A program made the position numbers and the translations under genes. Under the pieces are notes generated by a model that did not search any database, was not told where the DNA came from, and was given only the letters and a program-made list of their open reading frames with translations. Positions 21,173 through 31,760 of a stretch of 64,000 nucleotides of DNA are shown one piece after another; position 1 is the stretch's first letter, and the number at the start of each line of letters is the position of its first letter. This DNA comes from Thereva unica (Eukaryota; Arthropoda; Insecta; Diptera; Therevidae), in assembly GCA_949987705.1 (NCBI GenBank), contig OX465283.1, forward strand, positions 76,641,720 through 76,705,719, given 5' to 3'.

Positions 21173-22044
21173 CTCTCATACTAGGCCAGCGTTTGGCTTT
21201 TTTGCGCCCGGTGCAGCATGCCATATACATATTGCGCCCCCTTCATTTTTTGATGGCAGTAAAGGAAAATGAAAGAAGACACAAACACTCATTGAAAATG
21301 AAGGCACGGAATTTTTCTTTCACTTTTTTTGAGATTGCCCCCTGTCCAATTGCGCCCAGTGCAAATACATATACCAGTTGCACCTATGAAAGCGCGCCCC
21401 TGCTTTTGTCCAATCAGGATTTGCTTCTTGCTTTTGTGCTGAGTTTACTTACGCTTTAAGCTCACAAAACTCTCCCGCTAATTAATTAGGATTAATGCTC
21501 TCCGATGATTTTCATTGTAAGCTGCACTTCCTTAACTATTTCCAGCATTAATAATGCTACAAACTGGAATCTCCATAACGAAGGTCTCTATGTCGTTCTC
21601 CAATCCTTTATATTTCGAAGGATAATAGGTGGCCACTGCACTGCATATATTGGTTTCTACGGTAGAGTCTTGCATAACAAAGCAGTCCACTTAACAGCCT
21701 TACTGGACGTAGAAGCCGCTTTCAAAAACTTCAGAACAGAGGCGTTCCAGGTGTTTCTCGCCGAAGTAGTGATCTATAATAGTACGACTTATTTGAATTA
21801 CAAATCATGACCTATGGCACCGTGCTAGCCAAGAAAGGAAAGACGACAAAATCAGGCGAACTAAACGAAATTGCATTGGCCACACCTTGCAGAAGGCAAT
21901 GGTAAAACCCACAGAAGGTGCATTTCGTGTAATATATGACAATGGGATCACTTTTTCAATTTTTTTTTAAATCTTAATTTCTGAAATTGCGCCCGGTGCA
22001 AGTGCACCATTTTCACTTATGAAGGCGCCGTCCTTGCTCTCATA
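21173..22044. mobile_element. Nested hAT-like element with CTCTCATA target duplication
   Basis: CTCTCATA occurs at 21173-21180 and 22037-22044. The enclosed 21181-22036 starts CTAGGCCAGCG and ends CGCCGTCCTTG, an imperfect inverted pair (8 of 11). In copy B of the host repeat (32964-33567) the sequence runs through this point uninterrupted (CTCTCATACATTAATATG), confirming an insertion here. Confidence 0.75.
21505..21930 (+). pseudogene. Fragments of non-LTR retrotransposons inside nested hAT
   Basis: HLTALLDVEAAFKN.RTEA (~21690-21750) resembles an RT motif of R1/LOA-like elements. 21811-21900 matches the RTE-like tail also seen at 33055-33150 (TATGG.ACCGTGCTAGCCAAGAAA..). Both are short, broken pieces. 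Confidence 0.6.
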
Positions 22045-22278
22045 CATTTATATGGCATGGTACCTAACTTCACATCACTTCACTTCCCTTCCCATTTAGG
22101 TTTGGCCTATAGACACCATCAGCCAGGACATCGTGCTGGATGTGGCAATGGTTAGGGCCTGATGTTACTTACCAGCAGCATCTCTAGCTCTGTCCAGTTT
22201 GGCCGCCGCCCCCAACATCTACGCCGCCCGGGGCAATGGCCCCCTCGGCACCCCCCACGCTACGCCACTGACAGTACC

Positions 22279-22848
22279 TGGTCTTCATAAGCTTAATAAA
22301 CTTGTTCTTAATAAACTGACCACGCCAATGATGCAGCTTGGACTCGTAGCCTACCACCAAAAAACTATACTAGAACTAAGTACTTAGCTGATTCTCCTCT
22401 TGTTACATTGTCTTCACCAATAAAATCAGATAATTATATCTAATTATAAGATGGCCTGTCCTCTTCGTCCTGTTCTTCTCTTTTCAACCGTCCACTAAAA
22501 TTACACGCCGGAACCTTCCTTTCTTCAGTAATTGGATCCTCCAAAACTAAATTTCTCTCGAACCTTTTTCCATTAATTAAGTTTTTTCCAATTAATTATT
22601 ATATTTCTTCCACATTTATTTTATTTTTTTATCACATTTTTATCACAATGCATAAATATTTTGATTTTTTTTCCAAAACTATTTTATTTTCGGAAACTTA
22701 AAACTTTTTTTCGAACTAATTTAAATTGTTTTTACCATTACATTACATGTCTTTTATTTCGATATAATTTATTTTTGATAACTTTTTTTTTATAGATTAA
22801 AACTTCCAAACTTTTCTTTATGAACACCTTTTATTTTATTTCCCAATT
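22279..22848. other. AT-rich DNA next to Harbinger remnant
   Basis: T-rich, noncoding; may be the 3' untranslated and terminal part of the Harbinger element on the minus strand. Confidence 0.4.
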
Positions 22849-23640
22849 TTATTTTTTTTGAAGACCTTTGTGTCTTCTTCCAAATTCTAAATTTGACTCT
22901 CCTTTCCCAGTTGGTTTCTCAATCATTTTTTTTTGTATTTGTAAATATATTTTTTCAAAGTGGCTCTTACAAGGTGAATTTTGAGTAAGACAATAGGCAA
23001 TTAGGCAATAGGCCATTACAGTTTTGAAGGGGGTCATAATCCATGGTGCCAGGCCATAACCCTCATCTCCGAGCAAAATGGTTCCTGCAGAATTTTAATT
23101 AAGAATACTGGATATTGCAGAGTTTTGCCAGCTTCATGATTCGTGGACAGGTCCCGGCCACTGAACATCTACACTTGTAAATTGCCTTTGTCCATTTACC
23201 GCCCCCTGCACATTTAATAAAAAAACCTTTACAATTTAGGTATACATCACCGAGAAAACTTTGCGTTAATATTTGAATATGAGTGCAATCTACAGAACCT
23301 ATTGCGTTAGGAAAGTTATATTTAAATTGCCACTATTCTTATGATTCTCTCATTTGATGGTGGTTAGAAATTTAATCCATTTCCTTGGCTTCGCACAAAT
23401 AGCACTACATACTTCCCCAAAAAATATAGAAACTGCTGTTTTATGAACGCCAATATCCTTCTAAATCCAGAGTTTCCTACATACCTTAGGAATATTTTCA
23501 TTGTTTCACCTTTTGGAATTGCACCGCCATGAGTTTTTCCTGTATCATCGGATAAGAGGGCCGAAGTCCAATGAGAGCACCACAGCACTCAAAAAGGTCC
23601 TTGTCAAATCAAAACCTCAATAGATATATAGAACTAATGA
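22849..23640 (-). pseudogene. PIF/Harbinger-type transposase remnant
   Basis: Reading on the minus strand from ~23590: an N-terminal region IPKGETMKIFLRYVGNSGF, then FPNAIGSVDCTHIQI (~23300, first catalytic Asp), NCKGFF, then DVQWPGPVHES (~23140, second Asp region expected as HDS but here ES), then LGDEGYGLAPWIMTPF (~23070-23025). This order and these blocks match the DDE_Tnp_4 transposase of PIF/Harbinger transposons (HARBI1-like). Frame changes between blocks and a stop after HES show it is dead. Termini of the parent element were not found. Confidence 0.8.
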
Positions 23641-24842
23641 GAGCATTGCATCGATTCTCGAACTAGAGTGCGGTGCTCGAAAACTTGATGCCGGTGCTCA
23701 TATCAAAGAAGTTTTGATATTTTGCGCAGCAGCGAGCATTTAAAAAGTTAGACTTTAGTTCTTAAGTGAGAAAACATGAAGACCTTTTCCCTATATGTTT
23801 TTTGAGCCGCTAATTACAAAAATCGCCCTTAAAAACTCAGTTTGTAAAATTTGTTTTCTTTTTGCTTGAAATTTTGTATTAAGTATTATCAGTCAAAAAT
23901 AAATTATTTTCAGCCCGATTAAAGCTAAATTTGAAAAAAATAATGAAATTTTTTCATTTAAATTTTATTTTTAATGAAATGTTATTAAAAAAGTCGGGAA
24001 AAAATAAAAAATACATTGAAAAATATTTCTTTTCGTAGATTAAAAAATTGGGGCAAAAATAGAAATTTGGTTTACGGGCGGTATAACCCCCTAAAAGAGG
24101 TTTCCCAATTGTTTTAATAATATTTCATCAAAAATGAAATTGCAAAATTTCTTCAAATTCTTCAATCTTTTTTAAAATACTTTAATCTAGATGCAGTAAG
24201 GGTCGGGCAATATATCCGGCAATATTTCCGTATAGCGCAACCATACTGGCCATATTTTTTTTCAGCAAGAGTTAACCCTTCTAGCACAGAAGGCGCACTT
24301 TTCAGCTAAGCATGAAAATCTATATATGCATACACATACATACATATATATATACACATATATATATACATATATAGAGTTTCCCTTCTAACACAGAAGG
24401 CACACTTCCCAGCAGGGCTGAGAAATATTTACCACTGCCGTGGCTCAGCTGAGACATGCAAACATAAAATATTAGTAACATGTAAATAGAACACAAATCC
24501 TATCTCTAAAAAGAGATTGAACATAAATTAAAAAAAAATAAAAAGTAAGGGCATCCAACATGTAACCCACCAAACAACATAAAATGTAAGCAATCACGTG
24601 AGATTAAAAAGACTCCTTTTAAGGACATCTTTACCAATACTCACGTTAAACACATTAATATTGTTGTTCACGTTAATGAACATGCGATTGACAGGTTCGA
24701 ATCTGCCGTATATTGCACTACTGGCCGGCATGTTGCCTTTGATATCTCTCATAAAGCGAAAATATTTAAACATTGCTGGCTATTTAAAAATTATTTCGAT
24801 TTTTTTTTGGACTAAGAGTATATAGATCTTTTTTATGTAATA
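23641..24842. other. Anonymous DNA with a short microsatellite
   Basis: Noncoding. 24335-24378 is a TATATA/CACATA microsatellite. CTAACACAGAAGGC.CAC-like sequence occurs twice (~24279 and ~24386). 24009-24055 resembles 54063-54110 (ACATTGAAAAATA..TCTTTTCGTAGAT), a dispersed repeat fragment. Confidence 0.5.
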
Positions 24843-25107
24843 GACTAGAGCAGTGATTCTCAACCAATGTGCCGCGGCACTTTTGTGTGCGCCAAATTCC
24901 TGAAGTGTGCCGCCAAATTTTAGAAATGCAAACAACACAAATTTTTTTGTATGTATAAATTATTGGAACAAGAACGCGACGGAAAAAATATTTTCACCGC
25001 AATCATTACAGCGTGTCTTCCGCATTATTGTTATGCCGACTCAATTATTCTGCCGAGCCGAATCTAACATACCGCTATACCGGCGATAATTTTTCTTAGA
25101 TTTACTA

Positions 25108-25197
25108 CACAAAAAAGGGGATCAACTTGTTTGTTCCAACTACAGAGGAATTCTGTTACTGAATGTAGCATATAAAATATTCTTGTATATCCTGTAT
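25108..25197 (+). pseudogene. Reverse transcriptase fragment of a non-LTR element
   Basis: Thirty in-frame codons reading HKKGDQLVCSNYRGILLLNV and on through AYKIF, matching the widespread NYRGISLLNVAYKI RT block. No further RT detected; a relic inside the hAT. Confidence 0.75.
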
Positions 25198-26525
25198 ATT
25201 CGCGGGCGGCGGAGTATAATCATTGTAGGTGAGGAGCACCCGAATAGGTAACCGTAAAAATGTTATTCGGTCAATTGAATTACGAGCTGGCCTTAAAATC
25301 TTTGGTGTACAGCACAGGTAACGTGCTAATGAAAAATAGAAAATAGTACGGTTGGGTTTTTGTCTATAAACTCATTGACAAAGAACGATCTGTTATTAAA
25401 TTTTAAGTAAACTTTTATTTAATATAAAATAACTTTAAAACAGAAATACAACAAGGTACAAGAAAACAAGATAGCGCATTTCGTTCCAAATGACTCTAAG
25501 AAAGAGCATTACCTCGAACTTATGTCGCTATCTTAATTGTGTTGAGAGTTATTGCTAACTGAATTTTAATATTTTCGGCTGGCCTTTTATACCCAAAAAA
25601 TACATAACGTCGCCTTCTTGATTTATTTAATACTAGCAAAAACCCGCGTGCCTTGCAACGCCTTTCAATAAATAAAAATTGGTGTGCATAGTCCGGGATG
25701 ATGTATAATGAAACAAAGCACAAATTTGCAAAACATGATTTTGAGTACATAAAATAATTTAGTTACCAATAAAAAATGTGTTACCCACAATTTTTTTTAA
25801 ATTCGAGTTTGAGCACCACCTATAGGAAAAATTTTATACTACGTGACAGTACAGACACCTAGCCATATTCAGAATTCCTCTCATGCGCGTGGATTTTTAC
25901 GTTCCCAGGTAATTGGCACCCTATTCAAGACTTTCCCTATGGCGGCCTCTACATTTGTTTTCCAAAAAAAGTTTTAAAAAAGATCATCAACTTTTCAAAA
26001 TTGATGCCTATTGTGCAGCTCAAAAATTCATAATTCTATGCCCCTAAAAAATCGAATAAATATCCGTGGGAGGCGAATATTGGCAATATTATAAAACAAC
26101 ACTACTGATTTGATTCTGAAAAAGGACCACTGCTGCTTCCCGTTTTCTTGTTTCGGTGCAGCTAGTCATACCACCCGCACGGCACTGGTTCAAAATATAT
26201 TCATGCAAGGCTAACAACTCACTGTAACACTTCTTTTTATACGATGCTCGATGTTTCCCTTGTAAGTATTAGAACGTTTGCGACATTACTAAGTGAGTGG
26301 ACTTTGTTTAGTTGATATTTTACAAATAGTCATAAATGTCAAAACTTCAGCGTTTATTACGAAATTTCAAAGAGCAGCGAGCAGCTCAATGTCATATCTT
26401 TAATCTCAGAACATTTTCTATCTCCTATGTTGAGGAGAATAGTACTGAATTCTGAGTTCTCCGATTGCTATTTCATATTTTATTTTAAATGAAATTTTTC
26501 AATCTGTCCCTAAATGAGTGATCAT

Positions 26526-27165
26526 TTTAGATCTGCATTAATTTCATCGGCCCGCGTATCTGTTGGAACAACTGGCAAGCTTTGTCCGAAATATATGCCA
26601 ATAAAACAGTTTCACACCAAAATAAGTAATTGGTATTTTCTTCTTAAATCTTACATTGTTCTGTAAACGGCTTCAATAGATACTATATTTATCAAGGTGC
26701 ATCGTCCCATTCCCAGACAACCATCATGCAGTCTTGCAAAACTTTAGCTTTGTGGCGGTTTTTAGATTTGTTACATGCAGAATTTTCCATATGATCTTCT
26801 CCGATCGGTATTATAAAGATAGAATGAGCTGTTTTTGCTTTTATGAGTAAAGTTGCCACAATCTCTGTTAATTACCCTGCTGGGATAACCCTGTTATTTG
26901 CACGTAAGAACGTCATGCCAGTGCCTCCTGTTGGGCCTTAAAAATTCACCCGTATTGACACTGTTGATAATGCGTCAACTTTGGTTTATTGTGCTCCATC
27001 TATTTTGTGTTTAGATTATTTTCAGACCCATCGATTAGTTGTGGAAATGGGAAACCATAATGATCCTGAGTATTTCCACCAATTAAAAGAACAATATCTC
27101 GTAGTGACAGCATTTCATTCGCGTAGGTTGTAAAATTATACTCTCTTTGCCAATAAATAAATATT
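26526..27165 (-). pseudogene. Helitron Pif1-type helicase remnant
   Basis: Blocks in N-to-C order on the minus strand: LSLRDIVLL (~27120-27085); a Walker A-like GPTGGTGMTFL (~26940-26906) in which the usual GKT lysine is Met; ATLLIKAKTAHSIFI (~26850-26815); CNKSKNRHKAKVLQDC (~26780-26730) followed by VVWEW; SIEAVYRTM (~26680-26653); GQSLPVVPTDTRADEINA (~26588-26530). These match the conserved blocks of the RepHel helicase domain (TAHS, IIWDE, SIEALDRTLQD, LPVIPRGTRADEINA). Stops and frame changes interrupt it, and the Rep nuclease half is not recognisable. Confidence 0.82.
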
Positions 27166-28098
27166 AAGGGATATTACAGTGTATCATTATGATAGTGTAA
27201 TATGTGAGTCTCTGTGATTCATTGCAATCTGTTATCCTTTTTAATAAGTAGATATTATGACCCGGTTATTACAATACATGGTTAATTTACCAATAGCACA
27301 GAGATTTAATTTTTAGTCGGTTCACTGTAGTATGTAGTCAGGTTGCATCTCATAATTTAATTCCAATTGTAGACCTCAAAGAGCTACCCATTGGTGCCTA
27401 AGTACATATCGTATTTTAGGCAACCCTAACTACGAAAATTTTACCAAAAAGAAAAAGGCTTCATATAGTACGTAATTTTGGAGAACCTAAATAATTAGTT
27501 AGAGCTCTTTTAGACCTAGAATTGGAATGTTCAAAAAAGTCTTCACACTCTATTTCTTCCGACTAAGGATTCAAGTTTTCGGTCTAATCGGGGTACTTTT
27601 TACCTATAATTTCATTTCATTAACACCGGAACTTTTCCCTAGCGCCTCATTTGATACCCATATCGAGTGGGTTGTAAGAAAAAAAGTAGTCCGCCATTTT
27701 GTATTGGCCGCCATTTTGAAATTTGAATGCACCTCATAACTAATTGTATTCTACTTGTCATACTCTTTAATTTGATACCCATGTCGGGGGTGGGGGAGCC
27801 CAATTGCGAAATTCGCCCGCCATCTTGGAACCGCCATCTTGATTTTTTTACAAAGTGGTCAGATTATATTGACACCCGAACTATATATATGTGCAAAATT
27901 TGAAGTTTATCGGTTATAGGGAAGTGGGTCAAAATCAAATTTTAAGTTTTGTCTACATACATACATCCATACATACACAGAGATAGAGCTAATATATAGG
28001 GTATATAAATAGCCTAAAACATGCTCGCAAAAATACTGAATCTTCCAGTGAAAGTCCCATCCCGATCGGCCTAGCCGTTCCCGAGATTACCGCGGCCA

Positions 28099-28166
28099 AA
28101 CAGACAGACATACAGACATACAGACATACAGACATACAGACATACAGACATACAGACAGACAAAAA
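28099..28166 (+). repeat. ACAGACAT microsatellite in the Helitron
   Basis: About seven copies of the 8-bp unit ACATACAG next to CAGACAGAC; near the Helitron 5' end. Confidence 0.9.
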
Positions 28167-28467
28167 TTTTAAAAATAGTGGATTTTGTTTTAAGTACATG
28201 TAAATAACCAAAAAAACTTAAAAAAACATAATTATTTTGAAATTACAGACAGACACTCCAATTATATTTATATAGATTATATTTGCACAGTTGCAAATGT
28301 CAAATGTCGCCGCCTGCTGGATCCTGATTAAACTTCGAAAATACCTTAGCTCGGTTGATTTTTAAGTAATTAATTTTGAAATACTTTTATTAATTTTGAA
28401 ATGCTTTTATGTTGTTCTCAACATTTGGTTATGGGGTTATGTCCGACTAGCATTTTGGAAGGGGCCC

Positions 28468-28794
28468 TTATGAGCCTAGCCCGACCGCCCCATGTGGACC
28501 CCGAGTAGATTGCCCTATAAGGCCCACACCGAGTGTCTTATCCCTTGCCTCCTCGATTGCGAGTGGAAAAGGAATTCCGAAAAGTTTGAGAGGTTCGACG
28601 TGGATAATAACTGCGCCTGTGTCGAAACCTATATTTTTAAACGCAAGTATCGTTTTACCAATACGGTCTCCCAACTGAGTACTAATTACGTGCAATGCTG
28701 CTAAGCCCCTGTAATCGAACCAGAACCGGTCTATTGAGTAACCCTTCACGGTCACCAACAAAATTGCCTGACACATGAAGCAATATATAAACAA
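28468..28794 (-). other. 108-codon open frame, not recognised
   Basis: The longest frame in the non-Helitron part of the hAT. It has a hydrophobic start (FIYCFMCQAILLV) then mixed sequence. I recognise no family. Could be the tail of a degraded transposon gene or chance. Confidence 0.25.
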
Positions 28795-28831
28795 AAACTA
28801 AAGCTTTGTACGAGTTAAACTAAAGCTTAAT

Positions 28832-29139
28832 GGCCCGGTTTCACCGACCTCAGTTCAATAATGTTCAGTTCAATCCACGTAAGTGGCTTCACCGGCTAAG
28901 TCCAGTTTATGTTCAGTTCGTGCAAATTGTTGCTTTATCGCCAGAAGTCAGAAATGCGAAAACCTTCTAGTTGATTACTATCTTTTGAGCGAGATTTTAC
29001 ATTCAATTTCAGTTCGGGACCCGTTGTGAGAACTGAGGTTTATTTTTCCTCAGTTGAATATGTTTAAACTATATGCGAACTGAATTGAGGTTAGAAGTTC
29101 AGTTCGCCAATTTGCTTGTTCAGCCGGTGAAGCCGGGTT
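28832..29139. repeat. Inverted-repeat element (~308 bp) rich in TTCAGTTC
   Basis: Left end GGCCCGGTTTCACCG, right end CGGTGAAGCCGGGTT. Inside, TTCAGTTC/GAACTGA-type motifs recur about ten times in both orientations. Noncoding. The terminal sequence resembles small PIF/Harbinger-like elements, but no target duplication is certain. Confidence 0.7.
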
Positions 29140-29814
29140 ATTTTTTTGAAGGTTTTCAAAACGTTTTCTGAATATGTAAGGCAGATATCGCCCCACTTAA
29201 TTTGAAATAAGGTTTGCCTACTTGGGCCATTATAAAAAAAACTGATTATGCATACCTCAGTTCATTATCGATAGTCTTTTTTTGAGTGATATTTTTATGG
29301 AGACTCTTTCGGAATGTCACTCATTTGCTAGCGCGCCAGCGAAGTTTACTATTTGATTTTGGAATGGAGACTGGCTCCCCAAAAAGTGAAGGCTTGAGCG
29401 TAATTGATGGCTAAGAGATGGAAACAAGGGCGTCATAATAAATCCAGAATTTAACCAATTTTCTAAGACAAGCCCATCGAAAGTGTGAACACATTCTTTG
29501 TTACAATTCCTATAAAGATATTAGCGTGAAAATATGGTCGAGATACGCCTCTTATTTCTGTTACGAAAAATACGTTACGTTATCGCCAGGAGCGGCACCT
29601 TAATTTAACCCTCAACCTCAACCCTCTTCAACCCTCTTCGAGGCTAGCATGACAAAATGGGGCATCTAAATCTGTCACTAGCTGACGGTCTATAAGTAAA
29701 ATTCTTTTAAATTTATTGTATTGTTAGTGTGCCTCCAAATTTTCAAATTGGTGAAAGTGTGCCGCAACAAAAAAAAGGTTGAGAATCACTGGACTAGAGG
29801 CTTAGAGAAAGTCC

Positions 29815-30077
29815 CTTTGTACTGTTCGACAATCTATTTCTTTTTCGTATAGAATGTCGAACAGCAGCTCTAGCCGAAAGATAGAGAGTAGAAAGAGTGA
29901 GAGAAGTAGGAAGGCTATGACAGGAGGAATCAGGAATGTAAAGAGGGGAGAAGAAAGAAGGAAAGTTATGTGGGTGGGAAAGTGGAAAAGGCGAAGGACC
30001 GTGGGGCTGGCCGGGATTCGAATCCGGGACCTCTGGGATAGTAATCAGGCGCCTTACCCCTAGACTTCCGAGGCCCC
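29815..30077 (-). mobile_element. tRNA-derived SINE, copy 1
   Basis: The minus strand begins at 30077 with GGGGCCTCGGAAGTCTAGGGGTAAGGCG (A-box area ~30052-30066) and has a B-box-like GGATTCGAATCC at 30014-30025. This is followed by a body (CCCACGGTCCTTCGCCTTTT, CCACTTTCCCACCCACATAA, CTTTCCTTC) shared with 50513-50680. Pol III internal promoter boxes plus a shared unique body identify a SINE family. The 3' limit is approximate; it lies just right of the hAT target duplication. Confidence 0.8.
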
Positions 30078-30443
30078 TAAATATGGTATAGTCGTGGGTG
30101 GTATAGGAGTGCACTTTGTCTGAGCTCGGTATGCATAACTCACAGCATCCGGCGAACCAAGTCGCGCCCAAATACGTGCAGAGTTCGCGGACATCTTCTT
30201 GACTGGAGCCATGCCGTCTCCCAGCAATAGGTTGCATTTTTTCTTCAATTTATAATTGGGCAGTTATTACAGTTCGACATCGTAAATGATTATGTTGATA
30301 AGCTCGTCATCCTTGATCCTTAAGACCCTAGAATACATGTTAATTATGTAGCTTATAAATTCTATTATAGAGCACGCATATTGTAAAGCAAAATCGACCC
30401 GGTACGGTGATGAAGTAGCGCTTTCAACAATGCCAGCATCTAG

Positions 30444-31760
30444 ATGGCCCTAACGGAATTCGGGATCTACAATGATTTAAGTTGGTTGATCCTCCGCTTT
30501 CTTAGAACTAAGATATTCAACAACAGCTTAGATAAGAAAAATGTGGTAAGCACAAGGGCCTCTCCCAGCAGAGTGGGCTTTCTTAAAAAGATGGATACCT
30601 CATACCTCTCTAACGATGAAGAAACCTCGCTGAACAGGGATCACTTTACAGGGTCAAGCCTCCAGGCCTCTTATCACCTGGATTCAGGGTACAGTCAAAG
30701 TTCTTTGTTCTTGGACATAGAGGGTGCTTTCGATAACACTGCCTATGATGCTATTTCTAAAGCACTGGCTATCTGTAACCTGATCCCCGGATATACATAC
30801 GACATACTTGTAAGGGCTAGGGAATGACATACTTGTAAGGGCTATTTCTTCTGGGAGGAAGTCTCCACCATTAATGGCAACGATATCCAAAGTCTGCCAT
30901 CAAGGTAGAGTTCTGCCGCCGTTAATCTGATCAGTGGATACTTTTGACGAAACTACACGAATCTGATTTGGATATCATCGACTAAGCAGATGATTTTGAC
31001 ATGTCAAGAAAACAGCATGTTCAAAAATGATGCATCACAGAGGGCCTATCAATCAACCCAAATCAACTTTTTCCAACCAACCTGGGCTCGAACGATCCGT
31101 AGTACCAATTTAAATTGAAAAATTCCGGTTTATCGACCATCAAGAAACTTAAATCAATACTCGATGATCAATTGAATAGTAAGATGTTCAATTCTACCAC
31201 TAGTAGTAAAACTTTCTGTTTCTCCTTGGTAGTTTCTATCAAGAAAAAATTCATTTCATACGGAACGTTTTCTTGTGAGACCCGCCATCTCGTGTACCAG
31301 GATGGTGTACGTTTATCGTTAATAAATCCACTAGGCCTGAAAATATAGGTGCAATGGTCCTTAAGGTACCTACCTCAAACTGTTCGACCCTTTGAACTTT
31401 TCCTGATTATCCAAAGTCTAGGGTTTACACCTTATACACTTTAGGCCATAGTCTCCCTAGTCTCAAGTCGATCATCCCCTTTTTTCTTATTCTTAACAAA
31501 TGACCTGCTCTCAGTCCCTCAGTCCTTATCACTTATGCCCAATGCAATTATAGGGGCATTGGACTGATTTCTACATATCGGGTTGCAATCTAAAAGTCGG
31601 CGATGCTGGACACCTTGACTATAAATCGTTTATCTGGACTGTCTTAGAATGGCTCCACAAGATGCAAGACCACGCTATCAAACTCACCTGTTACGAAAAC
31701 ATAAGCTCCTCCTTAAACTGATTGAGTTACAATATAAATACATATAACAGCCCTGCCAAA
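30444..31760 (+). pseudogene. Non-LTR retrotransposon remnant (R1/LOA/I-like RT and downstream)
   Basis: 30444-30827 carries a pre-RT linker (YLSNDEETSLNRDHFTGSS), then LFLDIEGAFDNTAYDAISKA, the RT block seen in R1/LOA-type elements. Later in shifted frames come ADDFDMSR (~30985) in the YADD position, TEGLSINPN (~31040), and degenerate C-terminal sequence to ~31760. The partial repeat of GACATACTTGTAAGGGCTA at 30807 and 30826 is a small duplication. Dead by stops and frameshifts. Confidence 0.75.

Larger units (their letters stand above)
21081..22108. mobile_element. Small inverted-repeat element (family A), split by a hAT
   Basis: Left end AGGCCAAACCTAAATG, right end complementary CATTTAGGTTTGGCCT; trinucleotide ATA lies outside both ends. 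Without the nested hAT it is only ~170 bp. A second copy is at 32964-33567. Internal GAAGT/ACTTC-rich arms pair with each other. Confidence 0.75.
19793..22278. mobile_element. hAT element with perfect 8-bp target duplication (ACAGTACC)
   Basis: The element itself is 19801-22270. It starts CAGTGGCGTAGCGTGG and ends with the complement (CCACGCTACGCCACTG); the 8-bp ACAGTACC flanks it on both sides (19793-19800, 22271-22278). Terminal CAGTGGCG and 8-bp duplication are hallmarks of hAT. No transposase is recognisable, so it is nonautonomous. It hosts nested insertions at 21081-22108. Confidence 0.9.
25633..28276 (-). mobile_element. Helitron, complete ends, inserted between A and T
   Basis: On the minus strand it starts 5'-TCTATATAAATATAATTGG at 28276 and ends ..GCGGGTTTTTGCTAG at 25633, i.e. 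TC start and CTRR end. The flanking host bases are A and T, the standard Helitron insertion dinucleotide. A GCGT/ACGC hairpin precedes the CTAG end. CTGTCTGTCTG-type repeats follow the 5' end. A degraded helicase gene lies inside. All of this fits the rolling-circle Helitron class. Confidence 0.85.
24843..29799. mobile_element. hAT element with perfect 8-bp target duplication (GACTAGAG)
   Basis: Element 24851-29791 (4941 bp) starts CAGTGATTCTCAACC and ends GGTTGAGAATCACTG; GACTAGAG flanks both sides (24843-24850 and 29792-29799). The next bases also pair loosely (GTGCCGCGGCAC.. / GTGCCGCAAC). CAGTG..TCTCAACC ends plus 8-bp duplication are classic hAT. No transposase is visible. More than half of its length is a Helitron inserted at 25633-28276. 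Confidence 0.93.

Noticed and set aside
24335..24378. Regular short repeats as a possible CRISPR-like array
   Set aside because: Simple TA/CA microsatellite without unique spacers; also wrong kind of organism.
29794..30237. Minus-strand 147-codon frame as a gene
   Set aside because: It is a read-through of the SINE (the same peptide-like pattern appears at 50544-50771).
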